Source: Terriglobus aquaticus | Lineage (GTDB): Bacteria; Acidobacteriota; Terriglobia; Terriglobales; Acidobacteriaceae | Length of the DNA: 64,000 bases | Direction of reading: 5' to 3' | NCBI RefSeq assembly: GCF_025685415.1 | Contig: NZ_JAGSYB010000001.1 | Coordinates: 4,030,001-4,094,000, forward strand | The notes under the pieces: generated by a model | The model's database searches: none | What the model saw: the letters and a program-made list of their open reading frames with translations, nothing else | Told to the model about the DNA's origin: nothing | Program-made: the position numbers and the translations under genes | Part shown: one piece after another, positions 8,339 to 16,679 of the stretch | Numbering within the stretch: the stretch's first letter is position 1 | Layout: each line of letters starts with the position of its first letter

Positions 8339-9576
8339 TGCGCGCGGCGTTGCGCTGTGGTCTGGGCGCGCTGGCTGCAGGAGCGATGCTGAGTGCGGCT
8401 GCTGCAGACGCGCAGGTGCTGCATCGTCTGGATGGAACGACGCTTTCTGCAGCGGAGGCGCAGCGGGTTGCGGATCGTGAGCTGGACGCGAACCATGTAA
8501 CCGGCGCGGAGATTGCCGTGCTGAACGGTGGCAAGGTGGTGTGGACGTACGCGCATGGACTGCGTCACAGAGCCGATGCAACGGTGGCCGGGGATGTGAA
8601 CCAGCCGATGACTCCGGAGACGAACACGTGGGCCGGATCGATCACGAAGAGTGTGTTCGCGACGTACGTGATGCAGCTGGCTGAGCAGAAGAAGCTTGAG
8701 CTGGATGTGCCTGTGGCCAAGCAGTTGCCGAAGCCGCTGAACGAGTACGAGGCGTATCGCGAGAGTGCTTCGGAGTTGGTGAAGGATCCGCAATGGCAGC
8801 GGGTGACTTCGCGGATGCTGCTGGCGCACGCGGGAGGCTTCAGCAACCTGATGCTGTTTACCGAGCAGGACAAGAAGCTGCATTTGCACTCGAAGCCGGG
8901 AACCGAATTTCGCTACTCGGGAGACGGCATGAATGTGGTGCAGTTCCTGGTGGAACAGCAGCAGGGCAAGCCCTTGGACGTGCTGATGCAGGAGGCAATC
9001 TTTGGCCCGCTGGGCATGTCCCAGACGAGTGAGATCTGGCAAAAGCGCTTCTCGGAGAACCAGGCAGACCGGTTCGACAAGGACGAGAAGTTCCATGCGC
9101 GAACGCAGCGTTTCCCGGCCAGAGCGTCGGGGAATATGAGTACCAGCGCGGTGGACATGGGCAAGTTCCTGGAAGCGCTGCTGGCGGGGCGCATCGTGTC
9201 GCGCAAGACGGCCGATCGGATGTTCACACCGTACCTGCGAATTACAAGCGTGCATGAGTTTCCGGTCGCGGGTGATGCGGCTGAAGGAGATGAGGCGAAG
9301 CGCGTGGGGCTGGCATACGGCATGGGCTGGGGCCTGCTGACGCGGACCAGGTACGGTCCGGCGTTCTTCAAGGAAGGCCATGGAGACGGAGCGCAGAACT
9401 ACCTGATCTGCTTCCGCCGCAGCGGCGACTGCATGGTCATCCTGACCAACAGCGACAACGGCGAGCTTGCGTTTCGACCGCTGCTGGAGCAGATTCTGGG
9501 CGACACGGAGACGCCGTGGGAGTGGGAGGGTTACACCCCAGAGGCGATTGCCCGGGCAAGGGCGTCGGGGTCGTAG
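8338..9576 (+). CDS. secreted serine hydrolase, class C beta-lactamase/penicillin-binding family
   Basis: 412 residues. Signal peptide MRAALRCGLGALAAGAMLSAAAADAQ. The active-site SxxK is S101-I-T-K104 and the second motif is Y193-S-G in FRYSGDGMN, as in class C beta-lactamases, EstB-type esterases and D-aminopeptidases. The C-terminal His/Lys motif is not clear; HGDGAQNY near residue 350 occupies the right place. The substrate is therefore unknown: peptide, ester or lactam are all possible. Its ATG shares one base with the stop of the M1-GH16 gene, so the two are cotranscribed and probably coupled. Confidence 0.85.
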   Translation: MRAALRCGLGALAAGAMLSAAAADAQVLHRLDGTTLSAAEAQRVADRELDANHVTGAEIAVLNGGKVVWTYAHGLRHRADATVAGDVNQPMTPETNTWAGSITKSVFATYVMQLAEQKKLELDVPVAKQLPKPLNEYEAYRESASELVKDPQWQRVTSRMLLAHAGGFSNLMLFTEQDKKLHLHSKPGTEFRYSGDGMNVVQFLVEQQQGKPLDVLMQEAIFGPLGMSQTSEIWQKRFSENQADRFDKDEKFHARTQRFPARASGNMSTSAVDMGKFLEALLAGRIVSRKTADRMFTPYLRITSVHEFPVAGDAAEGDEAKRVGLAYGMGWGLLTRTRYGPAFFKEGHGDGAQNYLICFRRSGDCMVILTNSDNGELAFRPLLEQILGDTETPWEWEGYTPEAIARARASGS

Positions 9577-9646
9577 CGGGTGTGGAAGAACGGTGGTGAT
9601 GGCATCGGAACTGGCCGGTGCCGATCCTGCAAAAGAACCTGAATCC

Positions 9647-9664
9647 CAGCCTACTAGTTGGTAG
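9647..9664. promoter_or_regulatory. candidate TetR operator, regulator side
   Basis: An imperfect palindrome centred on CTAG (9654-9657) whose right half TTGGTAG (9658-9664) is perfect. The left half is CAGCCTA. The matching site at 10309-10326 has the other half perfect. It ends eleven bases before the TetR ATG, where binding would block initiation. Confidence 0.55.
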
Positions 9665-9675
9665 TCTTACTGGTT

Positions 9676-10257
9676 ATGCAAAGCGAAACCGCAGAACGGA
9701 TCCTGCAAACCGCGAATGCTCTGCTGATTGACCGGGGTTATTCCGCGTTCAGCTATGCGGACATCGCGGACGCCGTCCAGATTAGGAAGGCGAGTATTCA
9801 CTACCACTTTCCGACGAAGGCCGGGCTTGTGGTGGCGGTGCTGCAGGCGCACCGGGGACGCATCCTGGAGGGAATGGAGGCGCTGGACCGGCGGTTCAGC
9901 AACCCACTGACGCGGCTTCGGGAGTACTTCAAGTTCTGGGAAGGGTGCATTGCGGACCAGACCCTGTCGTTCTGCGTTGGTGCTTTGCTGAGCGCGGAGA
10001 TGCCGTCCCTTCCGGAAGAAGTGCAGGCGGAGGTGCGTCAGCACTTTGCGACCTTGACGCGGTGGTTTGAAGCGACGTTGAAGGCCGGAGTGCGGGCAGG
10101 TGAGATCAAGCTTCCAGGCAAGGTGGACACCGAAGCGCAGGTGCTGATTGCGTCGATGCACGGGGCAATGTTGTCGGCACGGGCAACCCGCAGTTGTGAC
10201 GTGTTCCGCGCCGTCTCCCACGCGGTGCTTGCCCGGATTACACCAGCAAAGAAGTGA
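9676..10257 (+). CDS. TetR/AcrR-family transcriptional regulator
   Basis: 193 residues. The N-terminal helix-turn-helix of the family is at about residues 5-50: ETAERILQTANALLIDRGYSAF, then YADIADAVQIRKASIHYHF and PTKAGLV. The C-terminal part is helical ligand-binding or dimerisation sequence (ADQTLSFCVGALLSAEMP). ATG 9676 is used because the family begins a few residues before the first helix. A palindrome upstream of this gene is repeated upstream of the next gene, so autorepression and control of the downstream membrane protein and cupin are likely. Confidence 0.92.
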   Translation: MQSETAERILQTANALLIDRGYSAFSYADIADAVQIRKASIHYHFPTKAGLVVAVLQAHRGRILEGMEALDRRFSNPLTRLREYFKFWEGCIADQTLSFCVGALLSAEMPSLPEEVQAEVRQHFATLTRWFEATLKAGVRAGEIKLPGKVDTEAQVLIASMHGAMLSARATRSCDVFRAVSHAVLARITPAKK

Positions 10258-10308
10258 AGAAGTGAAGAAGTGGAGGGCGGAGGTGGAGCCCTTCTTTGGT
10301 TCACGTAT

Positions 10309-10326
10309 CTACCAACTAGAAGATAG
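10309..10326. promoter_or_regulatory. candidate TetR operator, target side
   Basis: CTACCAACTAGAAGATAG: left half CTACCAA perfect, centre CTAG (10316-10319), right half degenerate. It is the mirror image of the site at 9647-9664 and ends twelve bases before the ATG of the membrane protein gene, next to its GAGGAG ribosome binding site. Confidence 0.55.
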
Positions 10327-10338
10327 AGGAGCGAGAGC

Positions 10339-10920
10339 ATGCAAGCTGTATCGATAGAAACGTCACGTTCATTGCGCATTCTGTACATAGTACGAACCGC
10401 GTTTCAGGTGGTGTGGGCGGCTGCTGTGATTGCGACTGCGATGAAGCAGCCGGTGATCGCGGCGGTGTTGTTCGTGCTGTACCCGCTGTGGGATGTGGCC
10501 TGCACGGTGTATGACCTGAACACGGCAAGCAGATCGGGCAGCGCTCGAACCTCGCAAACAATCAATGCGCTCCTTGGGGTGGCTGCCGCGATTGGCATCG
10601 GCCTCACGGTGTTTCGCCAGCCGATCTACTCGGTTGCGATCTTTGGCGGGTGGGCCTTTGGTGCCGGCCTGCTGCAACTTGTGGTTGGTCTGATCCGGCG
10701 CAAGCAGGCGGAAGGCGGCCAATGGGCAATGATCCTCAGCGGTGCGCAGTCGATGCTTGCGGGCATTGCCTTCTTCCTGGGCGGCCTGTATGACAAGCGC
10801 CACATCCAGGATGTGGGTGGATACGCGATCTTTGGTGCGATTTACTTTCTGATTGGCGGCATTCTGCTGACACGGCAGCTTTCGAAAGCGGCTGGAGCTG
10901 TCGTGGAAACGTCGCGTTGA
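10339..10920 (+). CDS. DUF308/HdeD-like integral membrane protein
   Basis: 193 residues with about six hydrophobic spans (for example VVWAAAVIATAM, VIAAVLFVLYPLW, ALLGVAAAIGIGLTV, AIFGGWAFGAGLLQLVVGLI, GAQSMLAGIAFFLGGLY, YAIFGAIYFLIGGILL). The paired-helix layout and Gly/Ala-rich spans resemble DUF308 (HdeD) proteins, which are linked to stress in enterobacteria. The resemblance is judged by eye. A GAGGAG ribosome binding site precedes the ATG. The gene lies 81 bases after the TetR gene behind a matching operator-like palindrome and is probably its target. Confidence 0.75.
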   Translation: MQAVSIETSRSLRILYIVRTAFQVVWAAAVIATAMKQPVIAAVLFVLYPLWDVACTVYDLNTASRSGSARTSQTINALLGVAAAIGIGLTVFRQPIYSVAIFGGWAFGAGLLQLVVGLIRRKQAEGGQWAMILSGAQSMLAGIAFFLGGLYDKRHIQDVGGYAIFGAIYFLIGGILLTRQLSKAAGAVVETSR

Positions 10921-10952
10921 CGCTATGTGTTGATGATGGGGAGGATGAATTT

Positions 10953-11288
10953 ATGGCTCTTGAGATTACGCGCGAGTTGTTGCAGACAGCAGCGGTGGAA
11001 GGGATGCCGGGATGGGAGACGCGCCTGTTCCTGATTACATACCCGGCGGGTGCGGACAGCAGCGGACATTCGCACCCGGTTCCGGGTGTGGGGTATGTGC
11101 TGGAAGGCACGATGGTGACGGCCTTTGATGGCGATGCTGAAGAGATCTTCCGCGGGGGGCAAAGCTTTCAAGACAAAGCGAGCCTTCATCGGGTGAGCCG
11201 CAATGGGAGCGCAACCGAGCCGATGCGATTTCTCATTGCGTATACCGTGAGGGTGGGCGAGCCGAACACGACCTGGCCGGACAAGTAG
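10953..11288 (+). CDS. small cupin-domain protein
   Basis: 111 residues, a single cupin barrel. Motif 1 is seen as GHSHPVPGVGYVLEGTM (His residues for a metal, then Gly and Glu). Motif 2 is less clear, around FQDKASLHRVSRNG. The ATG at 10953 has GGGGAGGA seven bases upstream. It lies 32 bases after the DUF308-like gene and is probably in the same TetR-controlled unit. Small cupins of this kind can be dioxygenases, isomerases or sensors, and nothing here decides which. Confidence 0.85.
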   Translation: MALEITRELLQTAAVEGMPGWETRLFLITYPAGADSSGHSHPVPGVGYVLEGTMVTAFDGDAEEIFRGGQSFQDKASLHRVSRNGSATEPMRFLIAYTVRVGEPNTTWPDK

Positions 11289-11376
11289 CTTGCCTGAGGC
11301 CCCAGAGCCTTGCCGTTGCGAGGTCCACGGTAGCGAGCCGCTGCCCGTTGAAGAGGACGAGCAGCGGCAGCGCTAG

Positions 11377-12354
11377 CTACAGCTTGAGCAGCTTTGCGGC
11401 GTTGCCGGAGGCGATGCGCTCGATGTCGGCTTCGGGGAGGATGGAGCGTAGGTCGTCGAGCCATTGCGTGCCCTGCTCGGGTTTGCTGAAGGGGTAGTCG
11501 ACCGAGAGCATGAGGTGATCGGGCTTGACGACCTCCAGCGCGCAACGGACGGGTGGGATAGTGAAGTAGCCGCTGTTGGTGATCCAGAAGTTTTCGACGA
11601 AGCACTGCTGAATACTGCGCTGAAGCTTGTTGCCAATGCCGCGGGATAGGACGGCGTCGGCGCGGGCAATGGAGTAGGGCAGGTTTTCGCCCATATGGCC
11701 GACGATGATCTTGAGGTTGGGCAGGCGGTCGAAGAGGCCGGAGGCCATGAGGCGCAGCGAGTGCAGGCCGGTTTCCACGTGCCATCCCCATGCAGAGGTG
11801 GAGAGCATGAAGTCCACGGGCGGTTCGAGGTCGCTGAAGTACGCGTTGAACACCGGCGGCGGTGGCGGCGCGGGGTGGAGGTAGACGGGAACGTCGAGTG
11901 CCTGGGCGGCTTCGAAGATGGGGAAGAACTCCGGACGGTCGAGGAACTTGCCACCGACGGTGCCGCTGATGAAGGCGCCCTTGAAACCGCGGCCGACCCA
12001 GGTCTGCAGCATGTCGGCGGAGCGCTGAGGATCCTGCGCGGGCAGGGCGACGAACGCGGCGAAGCGGTTGGGGTGCGCGGCCACGGCTGCGGCCATCTGC
12101 TGGTTGGCGTCTTCGCAGATTTCTGCGGCGAGAGCGGCGTCGAGCGAGTTCGTCCCGCCACCGCCGAGCGAGAGCACCTGCATGTCGATACCGCCGGCGT
12201 CCATGGCGGCGAGGCGGCCCGCGCCCATGTCGAGCAGGAGCGAATTGATGCGCTGCATGTACTCGGCGATGGGGCCGCGGGCGGCGCTGGTGCCAGCCAT
12301 GGCCTGGATGAAGCGTTCGGTAGTGATGTGCTCTTCGAGGGTGATGGTGCGCAT
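11377..12354 (-). CDS. amidohydrolase of the ACMSD / gamma-resorcylate decarboxylase family
   Basis: 325 residues, TIM-barrel amidohydrolase-2 type. Landmarks: LEEH at the N-terminus in place of the usual HxH-like first metal site, VYLHPAPPPP (His), IIVGHMGE (His) and LSVDYPF (Asp), in family order. Relatives decarboxylate 2,3- or 2,6-dihydroxybenzoate or aminocarboxymuconate semialdehyde with a divalent metal. The start at 12354 follows AGGAG. A longer reading would add a low-complexity N-terminus that the family lacks. The aromatic acid substrate is not predictable, and neighbouring genes do not point to a degradation pathway. Confidence 0.88.
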   Translation of the reverse strand: MRTITLEEHITTERFIQAMAGTSAARGPIAEYMQRINSLLLDMGAGRLAAMDAGGIDMQVLSLGGGGTNSLDAALAAEICEDANQQMAAAVAAHPNRFAAFVALPAQDPQRSADMLQTWVGRGFKGAFISGTVGGKFLDRPEFFPIFEAAQALDVPVYLHPAPPPPPVFNAYFSDLEPPVDFMLSTSAWGWHVETGLHSLRLMASGLFDRLPNLKIIVGHMGENLPYSIARADAVLSRGIGNKLQRSIQQCFVENFWITNSGYFTIPPVRCALEVVKPDHLMLSVDYPFSKPEQGTQWLDDLRSILPEADIERIASGNAAKLLKL

Positions 12355-12439
12355 GGTGCTCCTGTGTGGTTCACGCATTGGGATGCGAACCGGGCGGTCA
12401 GCGACGCGACCTGTTGGGGGAGGCTGCTTCTGTGCGCAG

Positions 12440-13063
12440 CTACCGCGATTCGGAACGATCGAGTTCCGCTTCTGTGAAGCGCCTGCCGCAGGTATCGCAT
12501 TGCCAGTAGCGACGACCGCGTGGCAATGGCAGGGTAAAGATCCAGAGCATCGCGGTGCGCAGGCCGAAGCTTTCTTCTTTGCGTTGAATTGCAGTGCTTC
12601 CACAGAAAGGACAGCGGTCTCCTGCGAGCGGGTCGTCTTCTTCCTCTTCAGGATTGCTCTCGTTCTGGAGGCCATTCAGGACGACGAGCGCTGCTTCCCG
12701 GTCTGCCTGGAGGACCTGTAGCCGCATGCCACCGATGAAGTTGGAGATCTGCCAATCGAGACGCACCGTGTTCTCATCTCGGAGGAAGCACGGGATGCCG
12801 GCTGCTTCCAGGGCGCCTCGCGCGACGATCGCGGTGGAGAGATCGCGGAATCGATCGACGGTGACCCATTGTTCGGGATCCGGAAGCGGTTCCTCTGCCT
12901 GCTTCAAGCGTGGGGAGAGATGGAGGCCGCGGCGCTGCACCTCGCTGTCGAGTGCTGCCTGCGCTTCCGGGATTAGATCGTCGGCGTGCGCGGCTTCCGC
13001 GAGGACCTCGTGGTCGGTCATCGCGGCATAGCGGGCTTGAAGCGTGTCAGAAGAAGGTGTCAC
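12440..13063 (-). CDS. DUF2007 domain protein with C-terminal zinc ribbon
   Basis: 207 residues. A helical N-terminus (about 1-60) is followed by a DUF2007-type ferredoxin-like module at about 65-130 (WVTVDRFRDLSTAIVARGALEAAG, then CFLRDENTVR and MRLQVLQADREAA). A zinc ribbon at about 150-200 has CPFCGS and CDTCGRR, two CxxC pairs. DUF2007 proteins are loosely described as putative signal transducers; the role is unknown. The frame opens at GTG 13063; ATG 13021 is an alternative start that keeps all domains. A hydrophobic segment (AMLWIFTLPLP) inside the ribbon is not long enough to be a clear membrane span. Confidence 0.75.
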   Translation of the reverse strand: MTPSSDTLQARYAAMTDHEVLAEAAHADDLIPEAQAALDSEVQRRGLHLSPRLKQAEEPLPDPEQWVTVDRFRDLSTAIVARGALEAAGIPCFLRDENTVRLDWQISNFIGGMRLQVLQADREAALVVLNGLQNESNPEEEEDDPLAGDRCPFCGSTAIQRKEESFGLRTAMLWIFTLPLPRGRRYWQCDTCGRRFTEAELDRSESR

Positions 13064-13124
13064 GGTTGTGCGCTTCTCCTTCAGTACTGGCGTGGAGCGC
13101 TGCCTTGATGAGATGCCAGATTGT

Positions 13125-14171
13125 TTACTTACCGGTGAAGATTGCCTTCGGCATCATGACGTGGACGCCGACGTTGCCGTCGACGAGTTGGGTGATGTCG
13201 ACGTCGCCGGCGACGCTAGTGAGCATGTAGGCTTCGTCGCGCGAGAGGTGCCTGGTGCTGACGAGGAAGTCGATCATCTCGCGGACCGCGTGTTCGGTGG
13301 CCTCGTGCAGGTCTTTGCTGAAGCCCATGCTGATGTAGTGCGTGGGCGTTTCGGCGCGCGGCCAGAGTAGGTGCTGGTCCTTGTGGACGACCAGGCGGAA
13401 GGTGCCGGTGAGGTAGGTTTCGAGGGCGGTGATGTCGACCTCGCCATTGCCTTGGCCGGCGTGACCGTCGCCTGCTTCGAAGAGAGCGCCCTTGGCCGCG
13501 ACCGGGATGAAGAGGGTGGTGCCGGCAACGAGTTCCTTGTTGTCGAGATTGCCGGCGTGAGCGAAGGGTGGCGCGGAGTCGATTTTGCCGCCTGCGGGTG
13601 CGACGCCCATGCTGCCGAAGAAGGGGTGCAGCGGGATGTCAATGCCGGGCGCGAAGTGGGCGATCATCGCTTTGCGGTCGAGCGGGATGATGCGCGAGCG
13701 GCTGTAGGGGAACTCCATGGGCAGAAAGCCGCGGCCCAGGCCGAAGCCGTTGCAGGCGAAGTCAGCGTCGAGTTGGACCTTGAGGATCTGGATTTCGAGG
13801 ACGTCGCCGGGTTCGGCTTCGGCGACGGCGACGGGGCCGGTAAGGATGTGGCCGCCGGGGCCACGGTCTTTCACCTGTTCGTAGATGGGCGCGGTGTAGG
13901 GCGGGATCTGGCTCGCGGGAACGCCTTCAGCGATCATGCGCTCGGGTGAACCGCAGGTGGAGAGCGTTTGCAGGGTTACGGTCTCGCCGGAGTGAATGGT
14001 GAGAACGGGTTTGGCCTGGCCGCTGTAGTAGCCCCAGGCGACGGTAGAGGGGCTGGCGGGGACGAAATTTGCGCTCTGTGCAGGAAGGGGGATGGCCGCG
14101 GCAGGCGCAAGCACAAGCAGGGCTATGCGGCACAGCAAACGGTGCAGGGCAGGGCGGGTGACAGGCGGCAT
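13125..14171 (-). CDS. secreted acetamidase/formamidase family protein
   Basis: 348 residues. Signal peptide: basic start MPPVTRPALHRLLCRI, then LALLVL-like core and cleavage near PLPAQS. The mature part has the FmdA/AmdA fold landmarks: DVLEIQILKV, FFGSMGVAPA, NLDNKELVAGTTLFIPV and GDGHAGQGNGEVDITALE. The family hydrolyses formamide, acetamide or related short amides. An exported copy is less usual than the cytoplasmic enzyme and suggests periplasmic nitrogen scavenging or a different amide. ATG 14171 is preferred over a longer reading because it places the signal peptide at the start. TGTACT lies eight bases before this ATG. Confidence 0.87.
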   Translation of the reverse strand: MPPVTRPALHRLLCRIALLVLAPAAAIPLPAQSANFVPASPSTVAWGYYSGQAKPVLTIHSGETVTLQTLSTCGSPERMIAEGVPASQIPPYTAPIYEQVKDRGPGGHILTGPVAVAEAEPGDVLEIQILKVQLDADFACNGFGLGRGFLPMEFPYSRSRIIPLDRKAMIAHFAPGIDIPLHPFFGSMGVAPAGGKIDSAPPFAHAGNLDNKELVAGTTLFIPVAAKGALFEAGDGHAGQGNGEVDITALETYLTGTFRLVVHKDQHLLWPRAETPTHYISMGFSKDLHEATEHAVREMIDFLVSTRHLSRDEAYMLTSVAGDVDITQLVDGNVGVHVMMPKAIFTGK

Positions 14172-14229
14172 AGCGAGAGAGTACACGGGAAAGAACGAAC
14201 CATTCGCCATGCGGCGGCGGCGTAGGAGG

Positions 14230-14235
14230 TATCCT
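14230..14235 (+). promoter_or_regulatory. possible -10 box of the FAD oxidase gene
   Basis: TATCCT seven bases before the ATG at 14243. It fits the short-spacing, leaderless-like pattern of other genes in the window, but an AAAGGA just before the ATG is a competing, too-close ribosome binding site. Confidence 0.3.
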
Positions 14236-14242
14236 GAAAGGA

Positions 14243-15658
14243 ATGGGAACCATGCAGGAATCGCCGGTGTTGCAGCACCGTGGAGCGCCCGCGGACGAGC
14301 CGCCTACACGTCCGCATGGCGATGTAGACGATCAGTTGATCGGCGAAGTGCCCTTTCGGAGCTGGGGACGGTATCCGCTGTACCCGGCGAAGCTGGTGTC
14401 GCTGAACTGGCAGGATGATTTTCCGCGAGTAATTCAGCAGAACGCGGGCATGCCGGGTGGCGCGCTGGCGGTGGGCATGGGGCGCAGCTACGGCGATAGC
14501 TGCCTGCTGAAGGACGGCAACCTGATGGTTGCCACGGGCATGAACCGGCTGCTGAGCTTTGATGCTGCGAGCGGCTTGCTGACGGCCGAGGCTGGGCTGA
14601 CGCTGGCGCAATTGCTGGACTTTGCGGTGCCGCATGGATGGTTTCTGCCGGTGTCGCCGGGCACGAAGTATGTGACCTTGGGCGGCGCGGTGGCGAATGA
14701 TATCCACGGCAAGAACCATCACCTTGCGGGCACGTTCGGCAGCCATGTGCGACGGTTCACGCTGGTGCGCAGTGACGGAACGCAGATGGAGTGTTCGCCG
14801 ACCGAGAACTCGGATTGGTATGCAGCAACGATCGGCGGGCTGGGGCTGACCGGTGTGATCACGAACATCAGCCTGCAGTTGAAGCCGATCGTATCGCGGT
14901 TTATCGATTACGAGGGAATCCAGTTCCACGGCGTGGACGAGTTCCTGGCGCTGACCGAGCAGTACCAGCACGTGGAGTACACGGTGAGCTGGGTGGATGT
15001 GACCAGCACCGGCAAGAACTTTGCACGCGGCATCTTTATGCTGGGCGACCACTCCAAGATTCCGGACAAGCTGACTCGGTCCAAGGACCCGAAGCTGGTG
15101 TTTCCGCTGGACGCGCCGGGAGCGATGCTGAACAGCATGACGGTTGCGGCGTTCAACACGGCGTTCTTTCACAAGCAGATCAAGCCGCGGGTGCGGGCGC
15201 TGCAGGATTACGAGCCGTTCTTTTATCCCTTGGACAAGGTGCTGCATTGGAACCGCATGTATGGCAAGAGCGGGTTGCTGCAGTTCCAGTACGCCATTCC
15301 GTGGGAGAGCGCGCGTGAGGGCACGATCGCGATCCTGAACGAAGTTGCAAAGAGCGGTCTGGCCAGCTTCCTTGCCGTGCTGAAGGCATTTGGCGATGTG
15401 CCGTCGCCAGGAATGATGAGTTTTCCCCAGCCGGGCATCACGCTGGCGCTGGATTTTCCCATTAAGCCGGAGAAGAGCTTTGCGCTGTTCGACCGGCTGG
15501 CGGCGATGACGCTGGATTACGGCGGCAAGCTGTATCCGGCGAAGGATGCGCGCATGACGCCGGCACAGTTCCAGAAGAGCTATCCGGAGTGGCAGAGGTT
15601 TGCGCGGTACAAGGATCCGCTGCTGAGTTCGAGCTTCTGGGAACGCGTGACGCAGTAG
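14243..15658 (+). CDS. DprE1-like FAD-linked oxidase
   Basis: 471 residues. The PCMH-type FAD-binding half has GGALAVGMGRSYGDSC (about 75-90) and the segment GGAVANDIHGKNHH (about 150-165). That segment closely matches decaprenylphosphoryl-ribose 2'-oxidase DprE1 of actinobacteria, and a typical oxidase C-terminal domain follows. DprE1 oxidises the C2' hydroxyl of polyprenyl-phosphoryl-ribose, and DprE2 then reduces the ketone to give the arabinose donor. The next gene is a DprE2-like reductase, so the pair probably epimerises a polyprenyl-linked sugar here too. No UbiA-like ribosyl-lipid synthase is in the window. No signal peptide. Confidence 0.82.
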   Translation: MGTMQESPVLQHRGAPADEPPTRPHGDVDDQLIGEVPFRSWGRYPLYPAKLVSLNWQDDFPRVIQQNAGMPGGALAVGMGRSYGDSCLLKDGNLMVATGMNRLLSFDAASGLLTAEAGLTLAQLLDFAVPHGWFLPVSPGTKYVTLGGAVANDIHGKNHHLAGTFGSHVRRFTLVRSDGTQMECSPTENSDWYAATIGGLGLTGVITNISLQLKPIVSRFIDYEGIQFHGVDEFLALTEQYQHVEYTVSWVDVTSTGKNFARGIFMLGDHSKIPDKLTRSKDPKLVFPLDAPGAMLNSMTVAAFNTAFFHKQIKPRVRALQDYEPFFYPLDKVLHWNRMYGKSGLLQFQYAIPWESAREGTIAILNEVAKSGLASFLAVLKAFGDVPSPGMMSFPQPGITLALDFPIKPEKSFALFDRLAAMTLDYGGKLYPAKDARMTPAQFQKSYPEWQRFARYKDPLLSSSFWERVTQ

Positions 15659-15749
15659 AAGGTCCAGGGAACAGGCAGTAGGGACAGCGAACAGGGAAAG
15701 ATCCGGCTGTTCCGTTGATGTGTGGCGAGCGAAAGGGCAGATCGAGTAC

Positions 15750-16556
15750 ATGGCAGAGCAGATGAGTTTGGAACCGGTGAACGAGGTGGCTTTGCCGAAG
15801 CGGGACGCGTCGCACACACCTCGCCGGGTGCTGGTGCTGGGAGCGACCAGCGGCATTGCGGAGGCGACCACGCGCATCTGGGCTCGTGAAGGCGCGAACC
15901 TGTTCCTGGTGGGCCGTAACGCGCAGCGTGTCGCCTCGGTAGCGGCGGACTTGAAGACGCGCGGTGCGGCGTATGTGGATACGGCGGTTGCGGACCTGGA
16001 CGATGTGGACGGGCATCCGGAACTGCTGGCGCGCGCGATCACGTCGCTGGGCGGGCTGGATGTTGCCTACGTTGCGGTCGGCATTCTTGGTGAGCAGCCC
16101 ACGGCCGAGCAGGATGTGAACCATGCGCTGCACATTCTTCACACGAACCTGACTGTGCCGGTGAGCCTGCTGACGTGGCTGGCGAACTTCTGCGTGAAGC
16201 AGGGGCGCGGGACGCTGGCCGTGCTGAGCAGCGTGGCAGGCGACCGAGGACGCAAGTCGAATTACGTGTATGGCTCGTCAAAAGCCGGACTGAGCGCTTT
16301 TCTTGCAGGTTTACGGAACCGCATCGACCGTGAAGGCGTAACAGTGTTGACGATCAAGCCCGGGCCGGTGAAGACGGGCATGACCGTGAACATGAAGGGA
16401 AGTGAAAAGTTCGCCGATCCGAACAAGGTTGCGGAGCAAATTGTCTCGGCCGTGGAGAAGCGGAAGGATGTGCTGTACACGCCGAGCATCTGGGCCCTGA
16501 TCATGCTGGTGATCCGCGCAATCCCGGAGCGGGTGTTCAAAGGATTGAACCTGTAG
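15750..16556 (+). CDS. DprE2-like short-chain dehydrogenase/reductase
   Basis: 268 residues. Rossmann fold with GATSGIAEATTR (glycine-rich NAD(P) loop, about 30-42), the conserved region VLSSVAGDRG, and the catalytic YxxxK as YGSSK in NYVYGSSKAGLSAFL. A C-terminal hydrophobic stretch (IWALIMLVIRAIPERVF) could sit on the membrane, as expected for an enzyme acting on a lipid-linked sugar. It follows the DprE1-like oxidase by 91 bases in the same direction. ATG 15750 is chosen; GTG 15720 would add ten residues. The substrate is inferred from the pairing only. Confidence 0.82.
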   Translation: MAEQMSLEPVNEVALPKRDASHTPRRVLVLGATSGIAEATTRIWAREGANLFLVGRNAQRVASVAADLKTRGAAYVDTAVADLDDVDGHPELLARAITSLGGLDVAYVAVGILGEQPTAEQDVNHALHILHTNLTVPVSLLTWLANFCVKQGRGTLAVLSSVAGDRGRKSNYVYGSSKAGLSAFLAGLRNRIDREGVTVLTIKPGPVKTGMTVNMKGSEKFADPNKVAEQIVSAVEKRKDVLYTPSIWALIMLVIRAIPERVFKGLNL

Positions 16557-16629
16557 TTGGGATCGAGCGCAGCGAAGGGCGGGGAAGACGAGTCCCCGCT
16601 CTTACCATTTGCATCCGCAATAGAAAGCA

Positions 16630-16663
16630 AGAAAGCCTGGCCGGTTGGCCAGGCTTTCTGTTT
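16630..16663. terminator. bidirectional terminator between the SDR and TonB receptor genes
   Basis: GAAAGCCTGGCC (16631-16642) and GGCCAGGCTTTC (16647-16658) pair perfectly around GGTT, with one more A-T pair outside. The T-rich run to the right serves the plus-strand SDR gene. It sits between convergent genes and can also end the minus-strand receptor message. Confidence 0.8.
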
Positions 16664-16679
16664 GTAGTTCGTTGCGTGC

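Noticed and set aside
11337-11368. Eight-pair inverted repeat between the convergent cupin and amidohydrolase genes
   Set aside because: The loop is 16 bases and no T run follows on either strand, so I do not call it a terminator.
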